Of a stretch of 64,000 bases of DNA, positions 8,050 to 16,404 are shown one piece after another; the first letter of the stretch is position 1, and each line of letters begins with the position of its first letter. A model generated the notes under the pieces. The model was not told the origin of the DNA. It made no database searches and saw only the letters and a program-made list of their open reading frames with translations. The DNA is from Bosea sp. BIWAKO-01 (GTDB taxonomy: Bacteria; Pseudomonadota; Alphaproteobacteria; Rhizobiales; Beijerinckiaceae), in the NCBI RefSeq assembly GCF_001748145.1, contig NZ_BCQA01000001.1:3250501-3314500 (forward strand), in the 5' to 3' direction. The position numbers and the translations under genes were made by a program.

Positions 8050-8973
8050 TCACGACATCGGCGAGGCCTGGGCGACCGCTGTCTCCCAATAGGGCGGATT
8101 CCCGAAGCTCTGGCGCAGATGTTCCGTCAAGGCCCGTACCTTGACGGAGGCTGCGCGATCGCGGGGATGGGCGACGTGGACTTCAGCGCCTTCGGCCGCG
8201 ATCCCGACATCGACGATCTGCAGGTCGCCGCGGGCGACCTGCTCATGGACGACAAAGGTCGGCAGCAAGGTGATGCCAAGCCCTGCCAGGGCGGCGTCGC
8301 GCATCATCAGCCCGTTATTGACGCGCACGGCCGGCTGCGCTCGCACCACGACTGCGCCGCTCTCGCTGTGAAACCGCCAGTCCGAGTCCCGGTTCATGTA
8401 GAGGATCGCGCGATGCTGCCTGAGTTCGATCAGCGTCCCCGGTCTGCCATAGGCATCCAGGTAGGCAGGCGAGGCGACGAGGACGCGGCGGCTACTTGCA
8501 ATGTGCCGCGCGACAAGTCGCGTGTCATGAATTGGGCCATGGCGGATGACGGCATCGTAGCCATCCGCCGCAGCATCGATGAAGCGATCCTCCAACTCCA
8601 ATGCCAGCTCGATCTTGGGGTTGGTCGCCAGGAAGGAAAAGATCGCCGGACCCAGATGCAACACCCCGAAGCTGACGGGGCCGGAGATCCGCAGTGGTCC
8701 GACCAGCTCGCTTCGCCGTTCGGCGAGCTCAGCCACGGCCTCCTCGGCCTCGCGCAACAAGCGTCTGCCCCGTTCGAGGAAGGCAATGCCGCCTTCGGTC
8801 AACGAAAGCTTGCGGGTGGTTCGCTGCACAAGCCGCGTGCCGACCAGCCGCTCCAGCTCCGCCAGCCGTTCGCTGACCACGGATTTGGCCAGTCCCATGC
8901 GCTGGGCCGCAGCGGTGATTGATCCGGCTTCCGCGACCGTCACGAATGCTGCGACTCCGTCGAGCTTCATCAT
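8050..8973 (-). CDS. LysR-family transcriptional regulator
   Basis: 307 residues with the LysR winged helix-turn-helix at about 1-60 (AFVTVAEAGSITAAAQRMGLAKSVVSERLAELE in two pieces) and a substrate-binding co-inducer domain from about 90. The subgroup (TLVQRTTRKLSLTEGG-like helix end) is the common small-genome-neighbour type that usually controls the gene across the divergent promoter. Here that gene is the secreted alpha/beta hydrolase at 9101, 127 bases away. Two adjacent ATGs (8973 and 8970) are possible starts; neither has a strong ribosome site. The effector is unknown. Confidence 0.93.
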   Translation of the reverse strand: MMKLDGVAAFVTVAEAGSITAAAQRMGLAKSVVSERLAELERLVGTRLVQRTTRKLSLTEGGIAFLERGRRLLREAEEAVAELAERRSELVGPLRISGPVSFGVLHLGPAIFSFLATNPKIELALELEDRFIDAAADGYDAVIRHGPIHDTRLVARHIASSRRVLVASPAYLDAYGRPGTLIELRQHRAILYMNRDSDWRFHSESGAVVVRAQPAVRVNNGLMMRDAALAGLGITLLPTFVVHEQVARGDLQIVDVGIAAEGAEVHVAHPRDRAASVKVRALTEHLRQSFGNPPYWETAVAQASPMS

Positions 8974-9100
8974 TGTTCGCTATTTCCGGAAACCTGTTTC
9001 GCCTTCTGGCGGCTATTCCAGACAATGGCGCAGCGCCATCATCTCGTCGAGAGCAAGGCCGTGCCCTGGAGCGCCCGGCCAGACATGAGGAGAGATCGCG

Positions 9101-10021
9101 ATGCTTCGCTTCCTGGCCGCCGTTACCGGCGCCCTTCTTTTCGCCGCCCCCGCGTTGGCGCAGATTGTCCCGTTTCCAGCGGGTTTCCGCACGCAGGAGA
9201 TCCCGACCAACGGCACGACATTGCACGTTCGGGTCGGCGGACAGGGGCCGGCGGTCGTTCTGCTGCACGGCTATGGGGAAACCGGCGACATGTGGGGCGA
9301 GATGGCGGCCGATCTCGCGCGGGACCGGACCGTGATCGTTCCCGACCTGCGTGGCATGGGCCTTTCGGCCATCCCCGAAAGGGGTTTCGACAAGAAGAAC
9401 CAGGCTGCCGACATTGCCGGCGTCCTCGATGCCCTGAAGGTGGACCGGGCGGAGTTGGTGACCCATGACATTGGCAACATGGTCGGATTTGCGCTTGCCG
9501 CCGGGTATCGCGATCGCGTGACGAAGTTCGTGTTGATCGATGCCCCCTTGCCGGGCGTCGGCCCCTGGGAGGAGATCCTGAAGAACCCGCTGCTCTGGCA
9601 CTTTCGCTTCGGCGGCCCTGACATGGAGCGGCTCGTCGCCGGCCGCGAGCGCATCTATCTCGATCGCTTCTGGAATGAGTTCTCGGCGACCCCCAGCCGG
9701 TTCAGCGAAGCTGCGCGAGAGCATTATGCGGCACTCTACGCCAGGCCAGGGGCGATGCGCGCGGGCTTTGCCCAGTTCGCGGCCTTCGATCAGGATGCTG
9801 TCGACAACAAGGCCTTCCTGGCAAAGGGCAAGCTGACGGTCCCTGTGCTGGCGATCGGGGGGGAGAAATCCTTCGGACCGGGCATGGCTGCGGTCATGAA
9901 GTTCGCGGGAGAGAACGTCCAGGGTGCGGTCGTGCCTGGTAGCGGACATTGGATCATGGAGGAGAATCCTGCGGCGACCATCGCTCTGGTCCGCAGCTTC
10001 CTGGACGCCGGGCGGCCGTGA
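9101..10021 (+). CDS. Exported alpha/beta hydrolase, Asp-nucleophile type (epoxide hydrolase / haloalkane dehalogenase-like)
   Basis: 306 residues. A Sec signal peptide (about 1-20, ending ALA-Q) is followed by an alpha/beta-hydrolase core: the oxyanion motif LLHGYGE, DLRGMGLS, and the nucleophile elbow THDIGNMVG with Asp at about 123 instead of Ser. The catalytic His is in GSGHWIMEENP. An Asp nucleophile at the elbow is the hallmark of epoxide hydrolases and haloacid/haloalkane dehalogenases rather than esterases. Export to the periplasm is less common for that group. The divergent LysR gene is its probable regulator. Substrate not determinable from sequence. Confidence 0.85.
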   Translation: MLRFLAAVTGALLFAAPALAQIVPFPAGFRTQEIPTNGTTLHVRVGGQGPAVVLLHGYGETGDMWGEMAADLARDRTVIVPDLRGMGLSAIPERGFDKKNQAADIAGVLDALKVDRAELVTHDIGNMVGFALAAGYRDRVTKFVLIDAPLPGVGPWEEILKNPLLWHFRFGGPDMERLVAGRERIYLDRFWNEFSATPSRFSEAAREHYAALYARPGAMRAGFAQFAAFDQDAVDNKAFLAKGKLTVPVLAIGGEKSFGPGMAAVMKFAGENVQGAVVPGSGHWIMEENPAATIALVRSFLDAGRP

Positions 10022-10040
10022 GAGCGACGACCCATTCGCG

Positions 10041-10066
10041 TCGGGGCGGCACTGCCGTTGCCCCGA
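10041..10066 (+). terminator. Hairpin after the alpha/beta hydrolase gene
   Basis: Inverted repeat TCGGGGC ... GCCCCGA, loop of 12 bases, 20 bases after the hydrolase stop. No T tract follows. Confidence 0.4.
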
Positions 10067-10513
10067 TCACGCGTCGCCGTCACCTAGACGTTCGCTGAAC
10101 CGGAGGGCCGATCTGCCGAGGCGGTGGCTCTTCTGTCCGACAGGGTCGAGCGCTGGCGGTGACGGTCCACTGAGCAAGAGTGCGCATCTGCTCTGCGTCG
10201 GCCAACCAGGCCGCTCATTCACGAATAAAAACCGAGAGAATTGCGCCCGCGGCAGTGCGCCAGGCCGGCGTCTCCGGTCATCCCCGGCGATTGTCAGGCG
10301 CTGCGTCGGGCGGGGGCGCCGCAGACCTTGGTGGCGCGGCCAGCAAGGTCCTGCTGCCACGGGAGGAGAAGCAATTCGTCGGAAGGTGTAGGGAGCCTAC
10401 TGCTCCGGGCTGTCCGCCTATAGGCTTCATCCGAACGAGGCGCGCCCTTTTCCCATCGTTCCGGTTCCCCTTTTGCAAGCTAGCGTTCTGCCGGAGCAGG
10501 GAAGGGGAGCGCC
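10067..10513. other. Intergenic region without a supported gene
   Basis: About 450 bases before the acetyltransferase. Several short frames cross it on both strands, but none has a credible ribosome site, codon pattern or family motif. The 3' part should hold the promoter for the acetyltransferase/aminotransferase pair. Confidence 0.5.
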
Positions 10514-11029
10514 ATGCCCATCATCGACGTGGACTTCGGTGATGATGTCGTCGTCAGCCATCCCGATCTCGTCAATCTCTATGGCTGTACGATCGGCTCG
10601 GGCACGCGGATCGGCCCCTTCGTCGAGATCCAGCGCGGCAGCCGCATCGGCCGGCGCTGCAAGATTTCCTCGCATTCCTTCATCTGTGAGGGGGTGGTGC
10701 TCGAGGATCAGGTCATGATCGCCCATGGCGTGATGTTCACCAATGATCGGATGCCGCGCGCGGCCGGCCCGGGGGGATCGCGAGAGGCGCAGGCGTGGGC
10801 CCAGGAGGCCACGGTCGTGCGCCGAGGGGCGTCGATCGGCTCGAATGCCACCATTGGCTGCGGGGTCGAGATCGGAACCTTCGCCGTGGTCAGCTGCGGC
10901 GCAGTCGTGCTGCGTGATGTGCCGGCCCGCGCGGTGGTCGCCGGGGTCCCGGCCAGCGTCATCGGCCATTCCGGCGCCAACGCCACTGCGCCCAGGTTGT
11001 TTGAAACCGTGCTGGGGGAAACCTCATGA
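10514..11029 (+). CDS. Left-handed beta-helix (hexapeptide) N-acetyltransferase, WbpD/WlbB-like
   Basis: 171 residues made mainly of hexapeptide repeats (GCTIGSGTRIGPFVEI, RRGASIGSNATIGCGVEIG), the signature of left-handed beta-helix acyltransferases. FTNDRMPRA and ARAVVAGVPASVIG match the UDP-2-acetamido-3-amino-dideoxyglucuronate N-acetyltransferase group, which uses acetyl-CoA to make diacetamido sugars for surface polysaccharides. AGGGAAGGGGAGCGCC precedes the ATG. The gene overlaps the next, an aminotransferase, by four bases (ATGA), so the two are co-translated and probably act in successive steps (amination, then acetylation). Confidence 0.87.
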   Translation: MPIIDVDFGDDVVVSHPDLVNLYGCTIGSGTRIGPFVEIQRGSRIGRRCKISSHSFICEGVVLEDQVMIAHGVMFTNDRMPRAAGPGGSREAQAWAQEATVVRRGASIGSNATIGCGVEIGTFAVVSCGAVVLRDVPARAVVAGVPASVIGHSGANATAPRLFETVLGETS

Positions 11030-12150
11030 TCCCATTTCTCGATCTCAAGGCTCAGTTCAAGACGGTGCAGGAGCCGCTTGAGGCGGCCGTCCTCTCCTTC
11101 CTGCGCAGCGGCAACTATGTCCTGGGTGAACCGGTCGCGGCCTTCGAGCGCGCGTTCGCTGAATATTGCGGTGTCGGTGAAGCCGTGGCCGTGAGCAGCG
11201 GCACGGCAGCCCTGCACCTGGCCCTGCTCGCGGCCGGCGTCGAACCCGGGGACGAGGTGATCACGGTGCCTATGACCTTCGTCGCAACGGTGGCCGCGAT
11301 CCACTATGCGGGGGCGAAGGCGGTTCTGGTGGATGTCGATCCCAACAGCTTCACCATGTCGCCGGAAGCCTTCGAGGCTGCAATCACGCCGGCGACCCGT
11401 GCCGTCGTGCCCGTCCATCTCCATGGCAGGCTTGCCGATATGGCGGCGATCGGCGCCATCGCCAATCGCTACGGCATCACTGTGATCGAGGATGCTTGCC
11501 AGGCCCATGGCGCGGAGCGCGATGGCATACGGGCAGGCGCCTTCGGCTCATATGGCTGCTTCAGCTTCTATCCCGGCAAGAATCTCGGGGCCTGCGGCGA
11601 GGGGGGCGCGGTGATCACTGACGATTCCAAGGCCGCTCAGCTGCTGCGCAGCTTGCGCGACTGGGGGCAGGAGGGACGTTACAATCACGTCAGGCCGGGC
11701 TTCAATCTGCGCCTCGACGCGATCCAGGCCGTCGCGCTGCAGGTCAAGCTGCCCTATCTCGATGGCTGGACACAGAAGCGCAAACGGATCGCTGCGGCCT
11801 ATGAGCGGCTGCTGGGAGACACTGAGCTGCAGCTTCCGGCTCCGGCCCGGCGTGCGGAACACGTCTTTCATGTCTACGCGATCCAGAGCGAAGAGCGGGA
11901 CTGGCTGCGGACGGAACTCGCCAAGGCGGGGGTTTCGACGGGCATCCACTATCCTCGCCCGGTTCATCTGCAGCCGGCCTATGCGGGGCTGGGTTACGAG
12001 CCCGGCGACTTTCCAGTCTCGGAGCGGCTGGCGCGGCGCTTTCTCTCGCTGCCGATCTTCCCGGAACTTGTCGCGCCCCAGCTGGCGCGGGTCGCTTCCG
12101 CTCTTATCCGGTGCTGCGAGGAGCGGCATGTCCGCGCGGTCGATGCCTGA
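11026..12150 (+). CDS. DegT/DnrJ/EryC1/StrS-family PLP sugar aminotransferase
   Basis: 374 residues, normal for the family. Features visible: substrate/PLP region VSSGTAALHLALLAAGV, HLHGRLADM, IEDACQAHGAE and the PLP-lysine segment FSFYPGKNLGACGEGG. It transfers an amino group from glutamate to a keto-sugar nucleotide. Translationally coupled to the preceding acetyltransferase, a pairing that resembles WbpE-WbpD of the UDP-2,3-diacetamido uronate route. The dehydrogenase and epimerase of that route are not in the window, so the final sugar is uncertain. Confidence 0.92.
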   Translation: MIPFLDLKAQFKTVQEPLEAAVLSFLRSGNYVLGEPVAAFERAFAEYCGVGEAVAVSSGTAALHLALLAAGVEPGDEVITVPMTFVATVAAIHYAGAKAVLVDVDPNSFTMSPEAFEAAITPATRAVVPVHLHGRLADMAAIGAIANRYGITVIEDACQAHGAERDGIRAGAFGSYGCFSFYPGKNLGACGEGGAVITDDSKAAQLLRSLRDWGQEGRYNHVRPGFNLRLDAIQAVALQVKLPYLDGWTQKRKRIAAAYERLLGDTELQLPAPARRAEHVFHVYAIQSEERDWLRTELAKAGVSTGIHYPRPVHLQPAYAGLGYEPGDFPVSERLARRFLSLPIFPELVAPQLARVASALIRCCEERHVRAVDA

Positions 12151-12285
12151 AGCCGTCGATCGTCACCACGCGCAGCTTCCCGCATCAAGGCCACGAAGGC
12201 GCCCTCAGGGAGTCCTTTGGGGCGCCAAAGTACAATGAAACGGTTGAAGCTGGGTCCGAGAAATGCAGCTTATCGGGGATTGGCG

Positions 12286-12301
12286 GTTAACATAAGTTAA
12301 C
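12286..12301. promoter_or_regulatory. Perfect palindrome GTTAAC-ATAA-GTTAAC, candidate operator
   Basis: Two GTTAAC units four bases apart, ending 36 bases before the ATG of the Crp/Fnr-type gene. The placement suits an autoregulatory or repressor site; the sequence differs from the classic FNR and CRP boxes. Confidence 0.45.
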
Positions 12302-12337
12302 TCTTCAGGCCATCGCGCAGCCGTGGCGGAGGGGGTT

Positions 12338-13111
12338 ATGCATCGCATCCAGTCGGCCGTGGCGTCGAACCATGCGGGCGTTGCGCGGGAACGCGTGTGG
12401 TGCCTGACATGCCCGTTGCGGCAGAACCCCGCGCTCCATGGCGTGTCGGATGCGGATGCTACGACCCTGGAAGAGTTCAAGCAGGGGCAAAGGTTTGCCG
12501 AAGCCGGTAGCGTGATCCTGGAACGAGGCGCGCGGCCCGGGTTGTTCACGCTGTTCTCCGGCTGGGCTGCAGAGTACCGGGCTCTGGGATCCGGCGAGCG
12601 TCAGCTCGTCGCCATCCTCCTCCCCGGGGATCTGATCGGTCTCGATACGGTGATGGTGGGCCCGTCAGAGAGCACCATCATTGCCCTTACCCCCGCCATG
12701 CTGTGCAGTTTCGCGCCGGCGAGAGTCGACGAGATGTTCCGGCACGAGAGCTTCATGCGGAGCATCACGCGTGCGGCGGTTGCCGGGCGCCGCCGCCTTG
12801 TGGATTCGCTGACCGCGCTCGGTGCGGGGCGGACGTCTCGTGCGCTCGCCCATTTCGTCGTGACGTTACACGATCGCCTGCAGATCCGGGGGCTGATGCA
12901 TGACGGGGGGTTCAAGACGCCGCTCGGGAAACGCCATCTGGCGGAGGCTTGCGGAGTCACCGGGGTTCACCTGCATCGCGTCATGCAATTCCTGCAGGCT
13001 GAGCGGGTGATGTCCTTCGCGTCCGGCCAGTTCAGCATTTACGACATGGAGCGCCTGCGCCGTATGGCTGGTCTCTCCGTCAATGGTGCAGAGGCAGAGA
13101 CAGTCCTCTGA
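12338..13111 (+). CDS. Crp/Fnr-family transcriptional regulator
   Basis: 257 residues. The N-terminus carries a C-x2-C pair (Cys22 and Cys25, in WCLTCPLRQNP), then a cyclic-nucleotide-binding-type beta-roll (SVILERGARPGLFTLFSGWAAEYR, LLPGDLIGLD) and a Crp-type helix-turn-helix near the C-terminus (KRHLAEACGVTGVHLHRVMQFL). Start chosen at ATG 12338 because GGAGG sits exactly five bases upstream; an in-frame GTG at 12323 would place that site inside the gene. Only two N-terminal Cys are present, so an FNR-style four-Cys iron-sulfur cluster is unlikely. Such regulators in rhizobiales often respond to oxygen, redox state or stress; the signal here is unknown. Confidence 0.9.
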   Translation: MHRIQSAVASNHAGVARERVWCLTCPLRQNPALHGVSDADATTLEEFKQGQRFAEAGSVILERGARPGLFTLFSGWAAEYRALGSGERQLVAILLPGDLIGLDTVMVGPSESTIIALTPAMLCSFAPARVDEMFRHESFMRSITRAAVAGRRRLVDSLTALGAGRTSRALAHFVVTLHDRLQIRGLMHDGGFKTPLGKRHLAEACGVTGVHLHRVMQFLQAERVMSFASGQFSIYDMERLRRMAGLSVNGAEAETVL

Positions 13112-13305
13112 TGTTGTCTTCACGATTTTTTGTTCTAAGGGGGGGAGGTAGAAAGGTAACATTTGTTTGGGTATCAGGATAATTTTCTTTGGCTGGCTTA
13201 GAATTTATGTAAAATTTAATACATGGAGAAAGCGGCGGCAGTTCTCCTTTTAGACTTATTTTGGCGAAATTTTGGGGCGATTCGTTTTAATTTAAGGATA
13301 TTGTT
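13112..13305. other. AT-rich intergenic region
   Basis: About 194 bases that are much more AT-rich than anything else in the window (runs of T/A around 13120-13135, 13180-13225 and 13258-13305). No gene. It likely contains the promoter of the LuxR-type gene; AAGGA is seven bases before its ATG. Confidence 0.6.
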
Positions 13306-14049
13306 ATGATGTTCGAAAATATACATGAGAGTCTGCCGCTCATGGCCGATCGGCGGCCATCCCTGACTCGCTCGGGAGCCGAAGAGATTTCGCGTCTCCG
13401 AGAGCAGCCTGCCGCGATCATCATCATCGAAGCCAGGCAATTGATCCGTGATTGCCTGGCTTCATCCCTGCTCTCTCAAAGTCGTGATTACGAAGTCGAG
13501 ACGTTTTCGTCGCTGACGGAATGGCGTCGCGAGCGGTCGAGCCCGCCGCGACCGGGAACGGTCGTTCTGCGCTATGTGAGCGGTCCGCGCTGCCGCAAGG
13601 AGATCGAACGGGAGATCGAGGATCTTGCCGTGGATGGCGATGTCTCGCTGGTCCTGCTTTCGGATACCGAGGACGTCGACGAGATGCTGGAGGCCATCGC
13701 GACCGGCGCGAAAGGCTATATCCCGACAACGCTTAGCCTCGACGTGGCACGCGGCGCGATGAGCCTGGTGCGTTCGGGCGGAGTGTTCATTCCGTCGGGG
13801 AGTCTGTTGTCGCGTCGCGCCGGCAAGCCGGGAGACCCGGTCGGGCCACGGCAAATGTTCACGCCCAGGCAGGCGGCGGTGCTTGAGGCCGTGCAGCATG
13901 GAAAGGCGAACAAGGTGATCGCCTATGAGCTCGACCTGAAGGAAAGCACCGTCAAGGTCCATGTCCGCAACGTCATGCGCAAGCTTGGTGCGCATAACAG
14001 GACAGAGCTCGCCGTCCTGAGCTTCAACTTGCCGGGCTCGGGTCGGTAG
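13306..14049 (+). CDS. LuxR-type response regulator with degenerate receiver domain
   Basis: 247 residues. The C-terminal ~65 residues are a LuxR/FixJ/NarL helix-turn-helix (FTPRQAAVLEAVQHGKANKVIAYELDLKE in segments, then STVKVHVRNVMRKLGAHNRTEL). The N-terminal region has receiver-like length and pattern (AAIIIIEARQLIRDCL, VSLVLLSDTEDVDEMLEAIATGAKGYIPT). The acidic pocket is replaced by IE-A, and the phosphoacceptor position falls in VVLRYVSG with no Asp. It is therefore probably not controlled by ordinary phosphorylation. No sensor kinase is adjacent. It may be a partner-regulated or constitutive DNA-binding protein. Confidence 0.85.
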   Translation: MMFENIHESLPLMADRRPSLTRSGAEEISRLREQPAAIIIIEARQLIRDCLASSLLSQSRDYEVETFSSLTEWRRERSSPPRPGTVVLRYVSGPRCRKEIEREIEDLAVDGDVSLVLLSDTEDVDEMLEAIATGAKGYIPTTLSLDVARGAMSLVRSGGVFIPSGSLLSRRAGKPGDPVGPRQMFTPRQAAVLEAVQHGKANKVIAYELDLKESTVKVHVRNVMRKLGAHNRTELAVLSFNLPGSGR

Positions 14050-14130
14050 GGCGCGGCAGAGGAGACGCGCGCCCGACAGGTGATACCAGGCCGGGCGCCG
14101 GGATCGTGAGGCTCGCTCGCGCAGGATCGC

Positions 14131-14424
14131 TCAGCCGTGGCTCTGGTCGAGATGGCCGAGGTCGCGGCCTGGGTCGAGGCGATCCCGCACGCGCTGCTTC
14201 AGCGCCTTCACGTCGGGGAAGCCGCCATCATTCTTGCGGTCCCAGATCAGCACGTCGTCATAATGGATCTGGAAGGTCCCGCCTGTACCGGGCAGGAGCG
14301 CGACTTCGCCAAGATCGGGGCCGAAGGTCGAGAGCAGTTCCTGGGCCATCCAGGCCGAGCGCAGCAGCCAGTTGCATTGCGTGCAGTAGGTGATGGCAAT
14401 GCGGGGGCGCACGGTGTCCGACAT
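14131..14424 (-). CDS. Rdx/SelW-family thioredoxin-like protein
   Basis: 97 residues. The N-terminal motif ITYCTQCNWLLR (Cys14 and Cys17) and the later GTGGTFQIHYDD match the SelT/SelW/SelH (Rdx) family, bacterial Cys-containing versions of selenoprotein W with a thioredoxin-like fold. Proposed role is thiol redox exchange in the cytoplasm; the partner is unknown. Cys replaces selenocysteine, so no recoding is needed. It ends 82 bases from the LuxR-type gene (convergent). Confidence 0.88.
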   Translation of the reverse strand: MSDTVRPRIAITYCTQCNWLLRSAWMAQELLSTFGPDLGEVALLPGTGGTFQIHYDDVLIWDRKNDGGFPDVKALKQRVRDRLDPGRDLGHLDQSHG

Positions 14425-14590
14425 GGCGAGAGCCTTGGCTTGCGAGCAGAGAATCCGTTCCGGGCTCGGAACGCTTGACAGCGCTCATGCCAAAATAAGC
14501 CTGACGGAACAAGCAACGCGACGACAGGGCTGATCCCGTCGGCGCGCAGGCGTGTGCCGGCCTGCCAGCCTGATCGAGGCCGGCTTTAGC

Positions 14591-14980
14591 TCACATCTTC
14601 TTGCCGTCCTTGTCGTACTGCTTGAGGAAGGCGGTGAGATCCTTGATCTCCTGTTCGTTCTTGATGCCGGCGAAGACCATCTTGGTGCCGGGGATCTTGG
14701 CCCGCGGATCCTTGATGTACTCGGCAAAGACGGCCTCGTCCCAGGTGATGCCAGAGTTCTTGTTGGCGTTGGAGTAGCTGTAGCCCTCGACGGAACCGGA
14801 ATGCCGGCCGAAGAGACCGTTCAGGATGGGCCCCACCGTATTCTTGGCGCTTTCGCCAAGCTGGTGGCAGGCGCGACACTTGTTCCAGGAGCGCTCGCCG
14901 GCGGCGACGTCCTGGGCTTGGGCTGAATTCCCGAAGATCGCGGTAGCGATCAGGATCGTGGCGCAGGCAATCGCTTTCAT
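14591..14980 (-). CDS. Periplasmic class I cytochrome c (cytochrome c2/c550-like)
   Basis: 129 residues: Sec signal peptide (about 1-23, AQA-Q), heme motif C35-RA-C38-H39, then VGPILNGLFGR, YSYSNANKNSGITW and the axial Met in GTKMVFAG. This is the mitochondrial/c2-type fold. ATG 14980 is preferred to the adjacent ATG 14983 because AAGGA is then six bases away. It lies last in the leftward sox unit, 83 bases after soxF, and could accept electrons from SoxXA, SoxCD or flavocytochrome and pass them to a terminal oxidase. That role is inferred from position. Confidence 0.93.
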   Translation of the reverse strand: MKAIACATILIATAIFGNSAQAQDVAAGERSWNKCRACHQLGESAKNTVGPILNGLFGRHSGSVEGYSYSNANKNSGITWDEAVFAEYIKDPRAKIPGTKMVFAGIKNEQEIKDLTAFLKQYDKDGKKM

Positions 14981-15062
14981 CATGGTTCCTTCACCGGCAA
15001 GCAGGCCGCGCGGAATCGCGCGGCGGGAAATTCAGAATGCTTCCAATCGGCGCCTGGGCCAA

Positions 15063-16340
15063 TCACGTGAACATGTCGGCGGTGATGCCGGCATACCAGC
15101 CGATGTTCTCGGCCTGGGTCTGTTTGCGCAACTCGTCGCTCTCGCCGGGCTGCGAGACAAAGGTCTCGACAGCGGCGATTTTGCCGTCTTTCGGCTCATA
15201 TCGACCGCCAACCTTGATGGCGTCGTCGGTGTCGACGAGGCTCCAGCAGGTGTTGACGTAGCGCGGCGGGAAGGTGCGAGACCCGGACAATTCGCCGCGG
15301 ATGACCATGGCCGCGACCTTGGCCTGGCTGTTGGCCGAGAAGGCGGATTTCGGCATGTCGCCAGCAATGCAGGCATCGCCGAGGACGAAGATGGCGGGAT
15401 CGGCTGCCGACTTCATCGTGGCGGGATCGATGGCGCAATAGCCGCCGGCAGGCGCAAGCCCGGCCTCGCGCGCGATCGCGCCCGCCATCTGGGCCGGGAT
15501 GACGTTGACGAAGGCGCAGTTCTTGTAGGTTTCGAAGCCGGTCACCACGGTGTTGGTCTTGGGGTCGACCGACTTGATGCCGTCATGCACCTTGGGGCCG
15601 AGCCACTCGATCATCGTGCCGTAGCGTTTCTCCCAGTCGGGCTGAAAGACGCCCTGCTTGGAAAAGCTCTCCTTCGGATCGAGGATGACAATCTTCGCCT
15701 GCTTGCGCCCGGTCTGCATCAGGACATGGGCGAACATCGAGGCACGCTCATAGGGACCTGGCGGGCAGCGATAGGGATTGGGCGGAGTGATCATCACGAT
15801 CAGGCCGCCATCCGGCACTGCGTCGAGCCGCTCCTTGATCAGCTGGGTCTGGCGTCCGGGCTTCCAGCCATGCGGCATCGCCTCTTCGGCCTCCTTGGAC
15901 CAGCCTGGGACGGAATCATATTTGAGGTCGATGCCGGGAGAGAGAACGAGCCGATCATAAGGCAGGCGCTCGCCGGTGGAGAGCACGACCTCCTTCTTGT
16001 CGCGGTCGATCGCGGTGGCGCGGGCGCGGGCCAGCGTGATGCCGTTGTTCTTCGTCAGCGCGTCGTAGCCATGGACGAGCTCGTCATAGCTCTTGAACCC
16101 GCCGATAAAGAGGTTGGAGTGAAAGCAGGTCTGGTAGCGCTCGTTCTCCTCGACCAGCGTCACCGCAATGGCGCCATTGCTGTCCTTGGCGATGTAGCGG
16201 GCGGCAGTCGCACCCCCCGCACCGCCACCGACCACGACGACGCGCGGCTTCGCCTGGCCGAGCACCGCGGGGGCGCCAAGGGTTGTCGCTCCGGAGAGGG
16301 CCAACCCGGACAGTACCAGTGAACGGCGATCGATCAGCAT
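15063..16340 (-). CDS. soxF: SoxF / flavocytochrome c sulfide dehydrogenase flavoprotein subunit
   Basis: 425 residues with an exported N-terminus containing an Arg pair (IDRRSLVLSGLALSG). The FAD dinucleotide fold is VVVVGGGAGGATAARYI, and Cys72 in RYQTCFHSN corresponds to the covalent FAD attachment residue of FccB. A second conserved Cys appears in YVNTCWSL, and the C-terminal FAD motif is FVLGDACIAGDMPKSAF. It oxidises sulfide in the periplasm or stimulates the Sox system. GGGGAGAGAGAG precedes the ATG. Downstream of the DsrE-like gene and a small monoheme cytochrome that is its likely FccA-type partner. Confidence 0.93.
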   Translation of the reverse strand: MLIDRRSLVLSGLALSGATTLGAPAVLGQAKPRVVVVGGGAGGATAARYIAKDSNGAIAVTLVEENERYQTCFHSNLFIGGFKSYDELVHGYDALTKNNGITLARARATAIDRDKKEVVLSTGERLPYDRLVLSPGIDLKYDSVPGWSKEAEEAMPHGWKPGRQTQLIKERLDAVPDGGLIVMITPPNPYRCPPGPYERASMFAHVLMQTGRKQAKIVILDPKESFSKQGVFQPDWEKRYGTMIEWLGPKVHDGIKSVDPKTNTVVTGFETYKNCAFVNVIPAQMAGAIAREAGLAPAGGYCAIDPATMKSAADPAIFVLGDACIAGDMPKSAFSANSQAKVAAMVIRGELSGSRTFPPRYVNTCWSLVDTDDAIKVGGRYEPKDGKIAAVETFVSQPGESDELRKQTQAENIGWYAGITADMFT

Positions 16341-16404
16341 CTCTCTCTCCCCATTTTCGTCAGTGAATCCGGTGGTCCTGACCCCGGCAGGCCTTCTTCT
16401 GTGC

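Noticed and set aside
12215..12230. CTTTGG-GGCG-CCAAAG palindrome after the aminotransferase gene
   Set aside because: Short arms, 64 bases past the stop and no T tract; too weak to call a terminator.
14826..16322. 498-codon rightward open frame
   Set aside because: Antisense to soxF and the cytochrome gene; no motifs or ribosome site.
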